Shown: positions 23,785 to 35,005, numbered from the stretch's first letter. The stretch: 64,000 bases of DNA from Rhizobiaceae bacterium (GCA_017644005.1 JAEPMJ010000005.1:248001-312000), one strand, 5' to 3'. Made by a program: numbers and translations. The notes: generated from the sequence alone by a model not told the origin.

Positions 23785-24633
23785 TCACGAGGTGTCGGGG
23801 CGGGTGAGCGCGTCGAAGGCGAGTTCGTGGGCGTGGGCGAGGATCAGGTCGATCTCGCGGACGGGGCGCCCGCTTAAGGTGCGCGCCCGTGCGGCTGCGG
23901 CGTCGCGGGCGGAAGCGTCCCAGCCGGAGAGCCGGCCGCCGGGCGGCCGTCCGGCCCGCAGCGGCGAGTTGCGCCGGACCCGGCCGGCATTTCCGCTCCC
24001 CGCATTGAGGTGTGCCTTCCAGCGGGCGAAGCGCCGCGCGTGGCCCGGCAGATCGTCGAGCACGGCGGCGAGGGCGGTAAGCCGCTGGCCAAGGCGCGCC
24101 GCGCTGACGGCATCGTCAGGCGCGGGCGGCGTCGGCAGGCGAAAAGGTTCGATGACGCCTGGCAGCATGATACGCGGGGCGGCGTATGGCGGCGTCATGC
24201 AGCGGCGCTGCCTTAGCGGATCGCGCGGCGGGTCGAGCAGGGGAAAGGCGAGAGTGCGCGGGGCGGATGCCGCGTGCTTTGTGCCGTTTGCCTTGCGGGG
24301 CAGGACCGCACCCGTCCCGTTGGCAGGCGGTACCGTGACGGCGATGCCGCGCGCGGCGGCGATGATCAGGCGCCGTACGGCGGATTCGGCCGGGCGCAGA
24401 AGGCGCAGCACGGCGCGCCAGAGATGGCGGGGGAGAGACGCCGGTATCGGGCGGAGCCCGAAATCCGTCATGCCGGTGGCATGACGGAAGGCGTCGAGCG
24501 GGCGGGAGCTGCCGGAGGCAGCGGATCCCGCCCCGGGGATGCCAGCTTCGGCCAGTCCGGCCATAGCAAAGAGCGACAAGACGATGCGCCGCAGCGCCAC
24601 CCGGTTCCGCTCGATCGCCGCACTGCCGTCCAT
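23785..24633 (-). CDS. conserved hypothetical protein, arginine/proline-rich
   Basis: This encodes 282 residues from the ATG at 24633, which has a strong AAAGGAGG site six bases upstream; the 32 open codons before it are proline-rich and unlikely. The N-terminal segment (VALRRIVLSLFAMAGLAEAG) is hydrophobic. The rest is rich in Ala, Arg and Pro, with a more helical C-terminus (REIDLILAHAHELAFDALTRP). No domain is recognised. The good ribosome site and length support a real gene. The protein sits at the left border of the tcmP island. Confidence 0.6.
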   Translation of the reverse strand: MDGSAAIERNRVALRRIVLSLFAMAGLAEAGIPGAGSAASGSSRPLDAFRHATGMTDFGLRPIPASLPRHLWRAVLRLLRPAESAVRRLIIAAARGIAVTVPPANGTGAVLPRKANGTKHAASAPRTLAFPLLDPPRDPLRQRRCMTPPYAAPRIMLPGVIEPFRLPTPPAPDDAVSAARLGQRLTALAAVLDDLPGHARRFARWKAHLNAGSGNAGRVRRNSPLRAGRPPGGRLSGWDASARDAAAARARTLSGRPVREIDLILAHAHELAFDALTRPDTS

Positions 24634-24786
24634 CGCCGCCTCCTTTCGTGGCGGGGGGGGATTATCGGGAAGGTGGCGAGGATGGGGATAAATCGGTGGG
24701 AGAAAAAACGCAGATGGCAGGAGGGGCAAGGGGTTGGGGGAGGTCAGCTTGCGTTGCTTATCCCCACGCTAACACTTGCGTGCCAT

Positions 24787-25657
24787 TCATGGCTCTAGGT
24801 TCGAAAGCTCAAGTTCTAACTGCTCTAGCGGTTCAGGTGCTCGGGTCACGTTTTTGTGCGCTCGTTTCATAAGATTGTGCGCTTCAGGGTGGTCGCTAGC
24901 GTGGATCATGTGAAACATGATCTTGCCCCCCGCCTTTGTCGCGCGCAAAGATTGGATACGGGCGCACGTGCCGATATCCCAATTCGTCACGGAAACGCTC
25001 CGACATTTTGACAGCAACTTGCTGTCCGGTTGTGCCTATCAGAGATTTCCAGCTGTCATCGCCCCACCAAAGCTCGGGACGATCCAAATTTCGTGTGTGA
25101 CCACCCAGCGACCGCCCTAGCCAACCAGTGGCCAAAAAATAGAAAAGCTCTATCTTTCTCGCCGGCGCGGGTTTGTGCTCAGCGATTAGCCGAAGGGTAG
25201 ACCAATGACATTCAACTGCGAATTGGTCTATTAGGCAGAAAGTAGCAACCTTTTCTTTTATCTTTCCGCTGCCCAAAATATCTTTTACAATTTTGTTGAA
25301 GTCACCCGAAATAATTTTGTAGTCACGCTTACCAAAATCTGGTTGTTCTGAAACCATTTTCTCCAAATGTTTGATCTTATTTGTGTCTTGGTCGCAAAAG
25401 AATAATGCCCTAAGTCTGCGAGGCTCAGTCTCCGTTACGAGTTTTGCAGACCAGCTATCTGGAAGTTTAATATTCTTTGGGCCAGCGAATCCATCTATAT
25501 AAACGCCGTGACGCGTGATGATTGTGAACAAGAATATATACTTGGCAATCAGCTGAGCTTTGTGTTGAGTCCAAACTGGTTCTAGGCCGCTTTGGATTAC
25601 CGGTTGCGGCACAAGTTGATCTGGGAGCTTTCCAAACAAGCCATCGGAATCAGCCAT
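24787..25657 (-). pseudogene. tcmP: three-Cys-motif partner protein TcmP, broken by a +1 frameshift
   Basis: The first frame (ATG at 25657) gives a TcmP-like protein: YIDGFAGPKN near residue 54, then IISGDFNKIV and CLIDQFAVECHWSTL. It continues to YPIFARDKGGG and then runs out of frame. The expected ending (KIMFHMIHASDHPEAHNLM) is present in the next frame, down to the stop at 24787. The break is at a run of six G on the minus strand (24931-24926); one G fewer restores a single frame of about 290 residues. It may be a real mutation, a phase-variable tract or a sequencing error. TcmP proteins occur beside Gp37/Gp68-type three-Cys-motif proteins; the joint function is unknown. The region is AT-rich (for example 20 G+C of 60 bases at 25261-25320), suggesting transfer. 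Confidence 0.8.
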
Positions 25658-25688
25658 TCGTAATTAGATCTTCGGACCATTGATTTAG

Positions 25689-26516
25689 TCAAGCTGCAGT
25701 TGAGAATGGAGTTTCTGGAAACTCTCTGACTATCTCACCGTCAATAAGTCCACCGCCTTTCCCGTGGGGGTCGACCTGCTTCAGTTCTGTGCGAGGGAGA
25801 GAAAGCTGACCGGTAAGGGGATTGTTTTCGTACTGGCCCCACTGCTTGAAGAACGGCGCTATTCCGCGAGCGCGACAGTCAGAAAGAACCTGATCAACCC
25901 ATTGGGGCTTCATAGGCCGTGCGCCCGGGCCGCTTTCACCTCCAACAATTAACCAATCGGGCGCTGGGTCGTTGTCCCCAATTCGGAGCGGTCCGATTGC
26001 CGGTTCATATGAGACAAACCAAACGGTAGCAGGGATTTCCGATATGAAGCGCTTTCGCTGATCAAACCGAATTTGATCTTCGGCGGTAAAACCTAGCCAG
26101 ACATTTTGCCATCCACTGTCTCCCCAAGTGGTAGGCAACATTTTCCTGATATTCTGAGGGCGCTTGGTCAGTAGCTGCCAATCAAGAGCCGGCGTGGCAC
26201 GGATGAGGTCGAATAACTCGACGCGCCACATTGGGTCGATTTGGTTATCAAAAACGTCTGCAAGCGATGCGCAGAAAATCCTCTGACGCCGCCCGTGGTT
26301 TCGCTGGAAACTTTCAGCGTCCTTTTGCCAGGCGAGCGGAGCGCGCCAATAGGCTTCCGTCGTGCGTTTCCTTGGGTGATTTCCCCATTGCACGTGGCCC
26401 GATCGTTTGGACCAGCTTTCGGCGTAGCAATGATCGCAGCCCGGACTAATCTTTGTGCATCCGGTCCACGGATTAAATGTCCGGTCGGTCCATTCGATCT
26501 GCGTAGTGTCAGCCAT
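25689..26516 (-). CDS. DUF5131 / phage Gp37Gp68-family three-Cys-motif protein
   Basis: The 275-residue protein has a ribosome site AAGGA before the ATG. Near the N-terminus lies WTGCTKISPGCDHCYAE, the C-x6-C-x2-C cluster that gives the family its name and recalls a radical-SAM iron-sulfur site. Other family segments are IFCASLADVFD, LLTKRPQNI, VWLGFTAEDQ and DWLIVGGESGPGARPM. It was first named from mycobacteriophage proteins and is often paired with TcmP, as here (31 bp away). The activity is unknown; a nucleic-acid-related radical or metal enzyme is one possibility. A palindrome upstream suggests its own operator. Confidence 0.88.
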   Translation of the reverse strand: MADTTQIEWTDRTFNPWTGCTKISPGCDHCYAESWSKRSGHVQWGNHPRKRTTEAYWRAPLAWQKDAESFQRNHGRRQRIFCASLADVFDNQIDPMWRVELFDLIRATPALDWQLLTKRPQNIRKMLPTTWGDSGWQNVWLGFTAEDQIRFDQRKRFISEIPATVWFVSYEPAIGPLRIGDNDPAPDWLIVGGESGPGARPMKPQWVDQVLSDCRARGIAPFFKQWGQYENNPLTGQLSLPRTELKQVDPHGKGGGLIDGEIVREFPETPFSTAA

Positions 26517-26534
26517 AAAGAAGTCCTTCTGACC

Positions 26535-26552
26535 ATAGGATGATTCTCCTAT
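26535..26552. promoter_or_regulatory. operator-like inverted repeat upstream of the three-Cys-motif gene
   Basis: ATAGGA-TGATTC-TCCTAT is a perfect 6-bp inverted repeat with a 6-bp spacer, 19 bp before the start codon. On the minus strand it overlaps TATAGG, a possible -10 element. It could bind a repressor for the island. Confidence 0.45.
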
Positions 26553-26601
26553 AGTTTCTCATTCGACACAAGTCGTGGTGAAGACGGAGTTAACTGAGCA
26601 A

Positions 26602-26638
26602 GAAAAAGGCCCGCCGGTCAAAGACCAGGCGGGCCTTA
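26602..26638 (-). terminator. intrinsic terminator of acnA
   Basis: The stem AAGGCCCGCC (26607-26616)/GGCGGGCCTT (26629-26638) has an inner stem GGTC-AAA-GACC. Read leftward it is followed by CCTTTTTCTT, a proper U run. It lies 23 bp past the acnA stop codon. Confidence 0.85.
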
Positions 26639-26660
26639 TGCTGACGCGCCGGCGCCGAGC

Positions 26661-29351
<2,691 letters not shown>

Positions 29352-29495
29352 GGCGTTCCCTAGCTGTCTGATGCCGATGAGGAACTGGACGCCACTCGCA
29401 TGCCTAACACGCGCAAGGGTGCGGGTACGGTCATTTCCGCTGTCCGTTCCTCGCGACCGGCCAAAGGGCGGCGCTGGGTTCGGCGCAAATTGGAG

Positions 29496-29518
29496 AACGT
29501 GCCGACCGCTGGCACGGT
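29496..29518. repeat. hairpin in the acnA-ccmA divergent spacer
   Basis: CGTGCC-GACCGCT-GGCACG forms a 6-bp stem in the 259-bp gap between the divergent acnA and ccmA genes. It may be a regulatory site for either gene. Otherwise nothing clear is seen in this gap. Confidence 0.3.
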
Positions 29519-29610
29519 TGCCCGCCGTATAATGAATTTCGTATGAGAGTTCCAGACCGGCGGGGCGCAAAAATGCTGCATTGCGGTGATCAACTTTGGT
29601 AGAGGTCCGG

Positions 29611-30222
29611 ATGCGGCTGGTTGCCGACAGGCTTGGCGGCGAACGTGGCGGCGAGCCGGTGTTCGCCGGCGTGTCGTTTTCGCTTGAAGAGGGCAAAGCG
29701 CTGACCGTCACCGGGCCGAACGGTTCGGGCAAATCGACGCTGCTGCGCGTCGTGGCCGGGCTGCTGCCGGCGTCTGTCGGCACGATCGCGCTGGAGGGCG
29801 GCGGCGAGGAGTGGCCGACACCGCAGTCCGCGGCGCATTTTCTCGGACATCAGAACGGCATGAAGACGGCGCTGACCGTCGATGAAAATCTCGTCTTCTG
29901 GCGCGAGTTCAACGGCGAGCCGCATTTAAGCGCGCAAGAGGCGCTGGCGATGATGGGGCTCGGCGAGATCGGGCATCTGCCGTTCGGCTATCTCTCGACC
30001 GGGCAGAAACGGCGCGCGGCGATCGCACGGCTTCTCGTCAGCTACCGGCCGCTCTGGCTGCTCGACGAACCGACCGCGGGGCTCGATGCCGCCTCGGAAG
30101 CGCAGTTTGCGGAACTGATGCAGGCGCATCTGGAAGATGGCGGCATGATCATGGCCGCCACGCATCTGCCGCTCGGGCTGGAAGCGACAGCGGAGTTGCG
30201 CATGGGGGAGGGAGATCGGTGA
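29611..30222 (+). CDS. ccmA: heme exporter / cytochrome c maturation ABC protein, ATPase subunit
   Basis: This encodes 203 residues from the ATG at 29611 (AGAGG upstream). Walker A is [11 protein letters not shown], the signature segment is [15 protein letters not shown], and Walker B is [12 protein letters not shown]. CcmA with CcmB and CcmC loads heme onto the chaperone CcmE and releases it with ATP for c-type cytochrome assembly. The small size and the STGQ signature fit CcmA. ccmB follows after a hairpin-containing 60-bp gap. Confidence 0.92.
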   Translation: MRLVADRLGGERGGEPVFAGVSFSLEEGKALTVTGPNGSGKSTLLRVVAGLLPASVGTIALEGGGEEWPTPQSAAHFLGHQNGMKTALTVDENLVFWREFNGEPHLSAQEALAMMGLGEIGHLPFGYLSTGQKRRAAIARLLVSYRPLWLLDEPTAGLDAASEAQFAELMQAHLEDGGMIMAATHLPLGLEATAELRMGEGDR

Positions 30223-30240
30223 ATTTGGCCACTCCCAAAC

Positions 30241-30279
30241 CGGCGCGCACCGCGCCGGCCCTCCCGGCAAGCGGGAGGG
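30241..30279. repeat. two adjacent hairpins between ccmA and ccmB
   Basis: CGGCGCG-CAC-CGCGCCG (30241-30257) and CCCTCCCG-GCAAG-CGGGAGGG (30259-30279) lie just before the ccmB start. The second covers the ribosome-site region and could limit ccmB translation. Its sequence resembles common rhizobial REP hairpins. Confidence 0.5.
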
Positions 30280-30283
30280 GAAG

Positions 30284-30949
30284 ATGCTAGCCCTCTACAT
30301 TCGCGATGTGAGGCTCGGCATCCGCGCCGGCGGCGGGGCGCTTGTCGGCATCATCTTTTTCCTGGCCGTGGTGGCGGTGGTGCCGTTCGGTGTCGGGCCC
30401 GACCTCAACCTGCTTGCGCGGATCGGGCCGGCGATTTTGTGGATTGCGGCACTTCTTTCAGTACTGCTCGGGCTCGACCGTCTGTTTCAGGCCGACCGCG
30501 AGGACGGCTCGCTCGACCTCCTGCTGATTGCCGGCGACCGGCACATGAGCGCGCTCATGGTGTTCGTGAAATGCCTGGCACACTGGACGGCGAGCGTCGC
30601 GCCGCTGGTGATCGCCGCGCCGCTGCTCGGGCTTTTCATGAACATGGAACCCGACGCGATCGGCGCGGCCGCGCTTACACTTCTTGTCGGCACGCCGGCG
30701 ATTACCTTCATCGGGGCCGCAGGTGCGGCGGTCGCGGTGGCGTTGCCGCGCGGCGGGCAGCTGGTCTCGGTGCTGGTGCTGCCGCTGGCAATCCCGGTGC
30801 TGATCTTCGGTGTTTCGGCAAGCTATGGCGCGGTGACAGACCCGGCGCCTTTTTTGCCGCCGTTCCTCATCCTGTGCGCTCTTACGCTTTTCTTCGCCGT
30901 GATCGGGCCGCTGGCCGCGGCCCTGGCGCTGAAATGGGGCACTGACTAG
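30284..30949 (+). CDS. ccmB: heme exporter protein B, membrane subunit
   Basis: The 221-residue, six-helix membrane protein matches CcmB: YIRDVRLGIRAGGG at the start, then the segment LLSVLLGLDRLFQADREDGSLDLLL, which is diagnostic for the family. It forms the membrane part of the CcmAB transporter. In related genomes ccmC follows at once, but here it is 4.5 kb away at 35458. Confidence 0.92.
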   Translation: MLALYIRDVRLGIRAGGGALVGIIFFLAVVAVVPFGVGPDLNLLARIGPAILWIAALLSVLLGLDRLFQADREDGSLDLLLIAGDRHMSALMVFVKCLAHWTASVAPLVIAAPLLGLFMNMEPDAIGAAALTLLVGTPAITFIGAAGAAVAVALPRGGQLVSVLVLPLAIPVLIFGVSASYGAVTDPAPFLPPFLILCALTLFFAVIGPLAAALALKWGTD

Positions 30950-31094
30950 TTCATCTAGGTGAGGCCGACCTGCAAATGCCGTCTTCCCGCGTTCCGGTGC
31001 CCAGGTGCCACAAATTCGCTCCGCTCGTCGCTTCGCGACCCTGAGAGCCCCCGTTTTTCGACTCAGCCTGACCCGAATGTAGCGAACGTTCGGA

Positions 31095-31127
31095 TTGACA
31101 TCTATCGAATTTGTTCCCTTTATGTTC
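31095..31127 (+). promoter_or_regulatory. dinB promoter with LexA (SOS) box
   Basis: TTGACA (31095-31100), a 17-bp spacer and CTTTAT (31118-31123) form a promoter. GTTC-CCTTTAT-GTTC (31113-31127) exactly fits the alphaproteobacterial LexA box GTTC-N7-GTTC and covers the -10 region, so LexA should repress dinB until DNA damage. Confidence 0.85.
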
Positions 31128-31153
31128 TGTTCGGGACTTTTGGATGCGCAGCG

Positions 31154-32395
31154 ATGGAAGCCACCATTCTCCATGCCGATCTCGATGCGTTTTACGCCTC
31201 GGTGGAGCAGCTGCTCGACCCGTCGCTCCGCGGCAGGCCGATCGCCGTCGGTGGCGGTGTGGTACTGGCGGCATCCTATGAGGCGAAGGCGTTTGGCGTT
31301 CATGGCGGCATGACGGGGCGTCGGGCGCGTGAACTGTGCCCGGAACTCATTTTCACCGGCGGCCATTTCGGGGACTATCAGCGGCTCGGCGATGCCGCGA
31401 TTGCGGTGCTCGGTGATTTCACGCCGCTGGTGGAGCGCATCTCCATCGACGAGGCCTTTGCCGATGTCGCGGGCTGCACCCATCTTTTCGGCACGCCGGC
31501 GCAGATCGCGGCCGAAATCCGCCGGCGGGTGCGCAGCGAGCTCGGCCTGCCGATCTCGATCGGCGTGGCGCGCACCAAACATCTCGCCAAGATCGCTTCG
31601 CAAGTCGCGAAACCGGACGGGCTGACGGTTGTCGACCCTGCAAAGGAGCTCGAATTTCTGCACGATCTGGAGGTGGGGCTGATGTGGGGCGTGGGGCCGG
31701 TCACGCGGCTCAGGCTGGCGGATGAGGGCATTCTCACCATCGGCGAGCTGGCAAGAGCGCCGGGCCGTGCGCTGGAGCAGTTGCTCGGGCCGGCGGCGGG
31801 CGAGAAACTTTCCGCGCTTGCCTGGAACCGCGACCCGCGCGCGATTCTCACCAAAAGCCGGGGGCGTTCTGCGGGCGCGCAGGCCGCATTGGGTCGCAAG
31901 CCGGTGGACGCGACAGTCATTCAGCAGACGCTGCGGCGGCTCGCGGATCGTGTTGCCAGTCGCCTGCGGGCGAAGTCCCGGCCGGGCCGCACGGTGACCG
32001 TGCGCGTGCGGTTTGCAGATCTGCGCGCAGTGACGCGCTCCATAACCCTCGATGCGCCGATTTCAGCGACCGGCATTCTGGCCGAAATCGCCGAGGAGCT
32101 GGTGTGGGTCGCACTTGCCGATCACCCTGAGGAGAAGGAGATTTCGTTGCTCGCCATCTCCGTTTCGCATCTGCAGGAAGCGCCGCCGACGCAGCTCGAA
32201 TTCTCCATGGAGCTGGCAGACGAAAAGCGGCGGCCCGGCACTCGCAAGGGCGCTGCGCGCTGGAGCGCCGACCGTGCTGTGGATGCGATCCGCGACCGTT
32301 TCGGCTGGGAGGCTGTCGGTTATGGCGCCGCTGCGCTGGAAACGGAAGGCGCCATCCCCGATGCATTCCGCGAGCTGGCGGAAAAGGAGTTGTGA
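31154..32395 (+). CDS. dinB: DNA polymerase IV (Y family)
   Basis: This encodes 413 residues from the ATG at 31154. It starts ILHADLDAFYASVEQLLDP (catalytic Asp and the FYASVE steric-gate region), and ISIDEAFADVAG carries the second acidic pair. IGVARTKHLAKIASQVAKPDG and the helix-hairpin-helix region follow, then the little-finger domain. It is an error-prone translesion polymerase without proofreading, under an SOS box. It is the first gene of the block that splits the ccm operon. Confidence 0.95.
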   Translation: MEATILHADLDAFYASVEQLLDPSLRGRPIAVGGGVVLAASYEAKAFGVHGGMTGRRARELCPELIFTGGHFGDYQRLGDAAIAVLGDFTPLVERISIDEAFADVAGCTHLFGTPAQIAAEIRRRVRSELGLPISIGVARTKHLAKIASQVAKPDGLTVVDPAKELEFLHDLEVGLMWGVGPVTRLRLADEGILTIGELARAPGRALEQLLGPAAGEKLSALAWNRDPRAILTKSRGRSAGAQAALGRKPVDATVIQQTLRRLADRVASRLRAKSRPGRTVTVRVRFADLRAVTRSITLDAPISATGILAEIAEELVWVALADHPEEKEISLLAISVSHLQEAPPTQLEFSMELADEKRRPGTRKGAARWSADRAVDAIRDRFGWEAVGYGAAALETEGAIPDAFRELAEKEL

Positions 32396-32488
32396 TGCGC
32401 GGCAGTATCGAAATTGTGTACACACTGTCGCCGGATCGGACGGCCGCTGTGCATTGATTTTTCGCTGTAGAGGCCTCACTTGAGCGCC

Positions 32489-33514
32489 ATGAAAAAGATC
32501 GGCTTTCTCTCCTTCGGCCACTGGTCGCCCTCGCGCGGGTCGCAGACCCAGTCGGCATCTGACGCGCTGCTCCAGTCCATAGACCTTGCGGTCGCGGCAG
32601 AGGAGCTGGGCGCTGACGGCGCCTATTTCCGCGTGCACCATTTCGCGCGGCAGCTTGCCTCGCCCTTTCCGCTGCTTGCGGCGGCGGGCGCCAAAACGAA
32701 CCGCATCGAGCTCGGCACCGCGGTGATCGACATGCGCTACGAAAACCCGCTCTATATGGTTGAGGATGCCGGCGCCGCCGATCTGATCGCCGGAGGGCGC
32801 CTGCAACTCGGCATTTCGCGCGGTTCGCCAGAACAGGTGATCGATGGCTGGCGCTATTTCGGCTACCAGCCGCAGGAAGGCGAAACCGACGCCGATATGG
32901 CGCGCACCAACACCCAGATATTTCTGGAGGCGTTGAAAGGACAGGGTTTTGCGCAACCCAACCCGCGACCGATGTTCCCCAATCCGCCCGGCATGCTCAG
33001 GCTGGAGCCACATTCGGAAGGGTTGCGCGAGCGTATCTGGTGGGGTGCTGCGTCCAACGGCACCGCCGAATGGGCCGCGAAGCTCGGCATGAACCTGCAA
33101 AGCTCGACGCTGAAATTCGATGAAGGCGGCAAACCGTTCCATGTACAGCAGGCGGAGCAGATCCGCGCCTACCGCGCTGCGTGGAAAGAGGCCGGGCACG
33201 AGCGCGAGCCGCGCGTTTCGGTGAGCCGGTCGATATTCGCGCTCGTCAACGACATGGACCGCGCCTATTTCGGCGGTTCCGACAGCCAGGACCATTTCGG
33301 CTATATCGAGCCGGAAAAGGTGGCCGTGTTCGGCCGTACCTATGCGGCGGAGCCCGATGTGCTGGTGGAGCAGCTGAAAGAAGACGAGGCGATTGCCGAG
33401 GCCGATACGCTGCTTCTGACGATCCCGAACCAACTTGGCGTCGACTACAATGCGCACGCGATCGAGAGTGTGTTGAAGCATGTCGCGCCGGGGCTGGGCT
33501 GGCGCCAGGCATAG
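32489..33514 (+). CDS. LLM-class (luciferase-like) flavin-dependent monooxygenase
   Basis: This encodes 341 residues from the ATG at 32489; a TTG three codons upstream is possible. The TIM-barrel pattern is that of bacterial luciferase-like oxidoreductases: IGFLSFGHW, AEELGADGAYFRVHHF, NRIELGTAVIDMRYENP, and GGRLQLGISRGSPEQV, the flavin-binding region. The substrate is unknown and the cofactor is FMN or F420. It follows dinB by 93 bp and is probably transcribed separately. Confidence 0.87.
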   Translation: MKKIGFLSFGHWSPSRGSQTQSASDALLQSIDLAVAAEELGADGAYFRVHHFARQLASPFPLLAAAGAKTNRIELGTAVIDMRYENPLYMVEDAGAADLIAGGRLQLGISRGSPEQVIDGWRYFGYQPQEGETDADMARTNTQIFLEALKGQGFAQPNPRPMFPNPPGMLRLEPHSEGLRERIWWGAASNGTAEWAAKLGMNLQSSTLKFDEGGKPFHVQQAEQIRAYRAAWKEAGHEREPRVSVSRSIFALVNDMDRAYFGGSDSQDHFGYIEPEKVAVFGRTYAAEPDVLVEQLKEDEAIAEADTLLLTIPNQLGVDYNAHAIESVLKHVAPGLGWRQA

Positions 33515-33576
33515 CCGTTCCGATACCGGTTTCCGAGCGCTTCACGACGGATCGCCGTGGGCGCCGTTAAGCGTCG

Positions 33577-34026
33577 CTACTCTTGATGGCGACCTTCAGT
33601 TGCACTGCGGGCAAGCCGCTCGATATGGCCGATCCAGCCCTGCGCATGCGCCTCGACGAGAGCGGACTTCTTTTCCGCAGGGTGTACGTTCCAGCCTGAG
33701 TGGACGAGCCGCAGCAGCGTCCCTGCCGGTGTTCGATCGAGGTTGAAGGAGACCTCGGTTTCGCCGGGCCAGTCGTGGTCGGCCCAGCTCATGGCGAGAA
33801 GCCGGGGCGGCTCGAACTGCGTCACGGTGCCGGACGTGACCACCTCTCGCCCGCCCTCCGACCAGACCTCGCGAAGCGCGCCGCCAAGTCTGGCGTCGAG
33901 GGTCACATGGCTTCCCCACCAGATGCGGATCTGGTCGCTTTCCGTCAGGAGACGCCAGACCCGATCTTGCGATGCCGCGATGGCGACCGAAATCTCAATC
34001 CGGTCGTTATCGGTGTCGACCCGCAT
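33577..34026 (-). CDS. SRPBCC (AHSA1-type START-like) domain protein
   Basis: This encodes 149 residues from the ATG at 34026, preceded by GGGAAGGAG; longer starts lack a site. The fold is visible as RIEISVAIAASQDRVWRLLTE, WWGSHVTLDARLGGALREVW and RLVHSGW with a helical C-terminus, the AHSA1-like hydrophobic-ligand domain. These proteins often sit downstream of ArsR regulators, as in this cluster. The ligand is unknown. Confidence 0.85.
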   Translation of the reverse strand: MRVDTDNDRIEISVAIAASQDRVWRLLTESDQIRIWWGSHVTLDARLGGALREVWSEGGREVVTSGTVTQFEPPRLLAMSWADHDWPGETEVSFNLDRTPAGTLLRLVHSGWNVHPAEKKSALVEAHAQGWIGHIERLARSATEGRHQE

Positions 34027-34084
34027 TTTCTTCTCCTTCCCGGCTTGCATCGTCATTGCTCGCGTGGGCACCCCAGCCGCAGGT

Positions 34085-34498
34085 TCATTCCGGCATCCGT
34101 TCGAAAACTGGCAGCGCCGGATCAACGGCATCCCATCCATGTCCGCGGACGCCATATGTGACGGCCTGCGGCACGAACGTTGAGGGATCGTCCAGACTCG
34201 CCGCGTGAATGGCGATCACGTCGGGCATCGCGACAAAGGTCAGGTACACCGGCGTGCCGCAGTTCGGACAGAAGGCATGGAGCTTGTCGTTGCCGCTGTC
34301 GGCCGTCACACGCCACTGCGATGTCTCGCCGGCAATCTCGATGTCCGCGCGGCCGGTAAAGCTGAGATAGGAGCCGTGCCCGGTGCCGCTGCGTTTCTGG
34401 CAATCACCGCACTGACAGTGGTTCTGGAAAACCGGCTCGCTGCGCGTTGCGTAGCGGACGGCACCGCAGGCACAGCCGCCGCTGTATCGGATGGTCAT
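34085..34498 (-). CDS. GFA family (glutathione-dependent formaldehyde-activating-like) zinc protein
   Basis: The 137-residue protein carries zinc-binding cysteines in CACGAVRY, CQCGDCQK and CPNCGTPVY, the GFA/CENP-V family pattern. The family was named for glutathione-formaldehyde adduct formation, but that activity is doubtful for most members. It lies between two SRPBCC genes on the same strand. Confidence 0.88.
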   Translation of the reverse strand: MTIRYSGGCACGAVRYATRSEPVFQNHCQCGDCQKRSGTGHGSYLSFTGRADIEIAGETSQWRVTADSGNDKLHAFCPNCGTPVYLTFVAMPDVIAIHAASLDDPSTFVPQAVTYGVRGHGWDAVDPALPVFERMPE

Positions 34499-34534
34499 GG
34501 TGCTTCCTTCGAGATTGAATGAAGAACAGGCAGC

Positions 34535-35005
34535 TCACGCCGCTTTCGGTTCTGCGAAAACGTCAAGGCCGCGCCCGGTTTCAAGGAATGATTTGAGGCT
34601 GGAGAGGACCACCGGCCAGCCTTTGGTGATGCCTCTGGCCATGCTGCTGCCGGCAATGAGTTCATCATGCGACACGGTCAAGCGAACCATGTCCTCATAT
34701 TCGGCGATATCGAATGTCACCCGGCTTTGCGCGGACAGATCATCGGCCTGAGAGGCGCCCGCCCAGGTTATGACCAGCCGGTTCGGAGGCGAATTCTCCA
34801 CAACCTTGCCGACAAGCTCGACGGTGCGGTCGTTGTTTGCCCGGACGTGTTCCCACCTAGAACCGGGTCGCCAGTCCGACACGTTTTCGTGGCCCCAGTA
34901 GCGGCTTGCCAGCTCAGGTCTCGTGATCGCCTCGTATACCCTGTGCGGCGTGGAGGCGATGTAGGTCACATATACAAAGCTCGTCTTGTCAGTGCTCACG
35001 GTCAT
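34535..35005 (-). CDS. SRPBCC (AHSA1-type) domain protein, coupled to arsR
   Basis: This encodes 156 residues from the ATG at 35005, which overlaps the arsR stop by 4 bases. SFVYVTYIASTPHRVYEAIT and SRYWGHENVSDWRPGSRWEHV are typical of AHSA1-like SRPBCC proteins. The coupling to an ArsR regulator is a frequent bacterial arrangement of unknown purpose. It is a distant relative of the 33577-34026 gene. Confidence 0.88.
   Translation of the reverse strand: MTVSTDKTSFVYVTYIASTPHRVYEAITRPELASRYWGHENVSDWRPGSRWEHVRANNDRTVELVGKVVENSPPNRLVITWAGASQADDLSAQSRVTFDIAEYEDMVRLTVSHDELIAGSSMARGITKGWPVVLSSLKSFLETGRGLDVFAEPKAA

Noticed and set aside
24787-25017. A separate 76-residue gene downstream of tcmP
   Set aside because: Its sequence is the missing C-terminal end of TcmP in another frame; a single-base shift at a G run explains it better.
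29352-29783. N-terminal extension of aconitase to 1040 residues
   Set aside because: The normal aconitase length is reached from the ATG at 29351, and the upstream frame covers the divergent promoter region and the ccmA start.
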